64,000 bases of DNA from Dasyornis broadbenti (taxonomy: Eukaryota; Chordata; Aves; Passeriformes; Dasyornithidae), in the NCBI GenBank assembly GCA_013397935.1, contig VZRN01001171.1, positions 62,001-126,000 on the forward strand, written 5' to 3'. The notes beneath the pieces are model-generated. The model was not told where the DNA came from and searched no databases. It saw only the letters and a program-made list of their open reading frames with translations. How positions within the stretch are numbered: position 1 is the stretch's first letter; every line of letters starts with the position of its first letter. The position numbers and the translations under genes are program-made. This document shows, piece after piece, positions 62,034 to 64,000 of this stretch.

Positions 62034-63983
62034 TCTATTCAATTTCATCTTAAGGACACCCAAAAATGCTACAAACATTTATTTTTATCTAAGTCTTGTA
62101 GAGATACACACAGAAACAAATCTTGTGTACAGTATGCTGCAGTGTTCAATAATTCTTTTCTTTGACTTGCATTATGAAGTTGATTTCTCTGCTAATGCCA
62201 ATCTTGGCCTTTTGTGTCTTCAGTACTAACACCATTTGGCTGGAAGGTGATAAAAGGTGTTATTCTTGTCAGTATCCTGGAACTGGAAAAGTCTGCCTGG
62301 GTCATCAAACCAGTGAAATTCAGGTTCAGAAAACCATGTAAAAGTTTGCAGACATGTAGTTAGCAAATACCAGTGCAACAGAGCACTTGAAATGTCCTAC
62401 TGACTTCAGTCAAAGACCAGAAAAGCACAAGGATAAATGGTGTCACTCTCAAGAATAAATATTTTCAGGAGTTTTGCTGTCAAACTCAAGGAGATCAGAG
62501 TTGTATCAGAACTGATTTATTTTAAATAAAATTACTCAGCTGTGTAATTTGCAGAAAGTTGGATAAAGGCCATGTTTTCCTGCTCTTTGAAGTCTTCATG
62601 AAAAACATGACTTCAGTCGGAGCAAGAGCACAATAATTTCTCGTTTATGACTGTTTTTCTCGATCTCTAACATTTTAAACAAGGTAATACTGTTTGTTCT
62701 GTCAGCAGTCTTAATAATGTATTATACTTTAAAAATGACTATTTTGGGATCATGGTGGGGTTTTTGGAAGAACTAAGTGCTGCTCTTGGACTATAAATCT
62801 GTGGTGGTTAGTTAAAAGGCTAAATGTACATTAACATATCCTGTCACTTTGACCTAGATGGAGTTAAAGCAAGTAGCAGAGCAAGTTCAGTGGCTTTAAA
62901 CGAGTTGTTATTAGTCAAATGCCTGCAAAACCAAATAAATGTTATGTCATTCTGTTTCATAATTTTCAGCCAGAGAACTCTGGCTGATTGGTGACTTCAC
63001 ATACTCTGGTCTGTGCTTTGCTGTTAGCAGTAAGTTTCCTGTCCTGGCACTCCATTCCCTACATTCCATCTTATTTTGGCCTAATGGAGACTGTTCTGCT
63101 TATGTTGAGTTTACCATGCCTATGGAGTCAGTCGGACAAACGCAGGATGAGTCAGATCAATTGCTTATGTGGTTTGCACGCAGCCATGAGAGTATATCCA
63201 CAGTTCATGAATGGAAGCCTGTGCTCAGCAAGGCAAGGGCGATGCTGGAACTGAAGAGGGTCCTGGCACTGCTCCTGGGGTGTAATTTCTGAGTTGAACC
63301 AGAAGACATAGATGTCAAGACCTGGAAGTTTCCCAGCCCTGCATGTGAAGCAGGAGCTGGTGTAGCACTCTGTATTTTGAGCTTCTGCTCTGCAGTATGT
63401 GTCTGCAGATGTCTGTCTGTTTGGGATGTGTATATGTGGGCTGGTTCTGTGGCCTAAAGCTGTGGTGGCTTCGGACAGGTTCAAGGATGTTATTGATTTT
63501 TCATTTGTTCTGCTTTTTTCCCTTAAAAATACCTAAATTTATTTTATTTTGGTTTAACTCTGCCCAATATTGTGATTTGGAATGCATATAAACAAAATGC
63601 AGATTTATAAGAAGGCTATTCCTGTTTCTTTCATGTTCCTTATGCCTAGATTCTGCTTAATAATTGCCATCTTTCCATGTGCGTTCATTAATCAGGCAAA
63701 TAAGTTGGATTTAATGAGATCTTTTTCCCTCTTAAGCATGAAGAGAGAGATAAGTAGTAATGTTAGGCTAGCATATATTATAAGGAGAAATGTTAGTATT
63801 TATAGAAGGAACACAAGATTGTGGATTGCAGTTGTAACCCATTCATTCTTGATTGATTCCTGAAAGGATATATTTGCATAATCCAGACACGTTTTGGAGG
63901 AAAGACTGTATTTTTATCTTTTTATTCCTACTCTTGTTTTCGTCTCTTCTTCTCAGTTGAGATGCACTTTCAGTTTTGACAAG

Positions 63984-64000
63984 ATTTTCTCTCTTGCCAG
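63984..64000 (+). other. Possible 3' splice site at window end
   Basis: The window ends ATTTTCTCTCTTGCCAG, a pyrimidine run, then CAG at the last base, matching the 3' splice consensus well. If real, an exon begins at the next base outside the window and the DNA to the left is intron. The sequence past the edge is not visible, so this cannot be judged here. Confidence 0.3.

Larger units (their letters stand above)
59058..63983. other. Unique noncoding stretch
   Basis: AT-rich, with A-rich simple tracts at 59915 and 61960-62033. Frames of up to 143 codons (61798-62229, +) include the A/C-rich simple tract and show no domain. No gene was recognised. Confidence 0.5.

Noticed and set aside
61798..62229. 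143-codon open frame on +
   Set aside because: Runs through an A/C simple tract; no domain, chance length.
1..64000. tRNA, rRNA, CRISPR, bacterial or phage genes
   Set aside because: No cloverleaf motifs, rRNA cores, regularly spaced repeats or dense coding seen; composition and CR1 content indicate bird nuclear DNA.

Overview
The window looks like AT-rich, interspersed-repeat-poor nuclear DNA of a bird, most likely a passerine. Two things point there. First, the recognisable interspersed repeats are almost all short 5'-truncated CR1 LINE tails, ending in the octamer ATTCTRTG that marks CR1 3' ends (9768-9833, 16458-16795, 24670-24833, 27474-27519, 35405-35888). Second, there is one clean solo LTR of 1087 bp with TG...CA ends and a 5-bp target duplication, as expected of an ERVL-like avian retrovirus (53462-54548), and a second GC-rich block at 32363-32960 opens with a related sequence. 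No Alu-, B- or MIR-like SINEs were noticed. Bacterial-style operons, CRISPR arrays and rRNA or tRNA genes are absent.

No gene could be recognised with confidence. The sequence reads as intron or intergenic space. Most open frames are no longer than chance gives. A few places deserve a second look as possible or decayed coding sequence: a 238-codon open frame on + at 22662-23378, clearly the longest in the window; a minus-strand frame behind a strong splice-acceptor-like tract with a stop and poly(A) signals at 21638-22039; two mostly open but interrupted minus-strand stretches at 13097-13910 and 11699-12058; and three phase-compatible exon-like segments on + at 50987-52503. None matches a family I can name.

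Layout: 1-9.7 kb is unique AT-rich DNA with a 22-bp perfect palindrome (2965), a GC-richer hairpin-bearing patch (4840-5350) and a TAAT-rich block resembling a conserved noncoding element (5820-6120). 9.7-11.1 kb carries a CR1 tail, a long T/G tract with an N, and an assembly gap. 11.7-23.4 kb holds the possible coding relics and one CR1. 24-50 kb is mostly featureless, apart from three CR1 pieces, a short CpG-rich LTR-like block and microsatellites. 50-54.6 kb holds the exon-like chain and the solo LTR. 54.6-64 kb is unique DNA, ending on a sequence that looks like a 3' splice site at the last base. No pathway or gene system can be assembled from this window, and I found no convincing new biological system.
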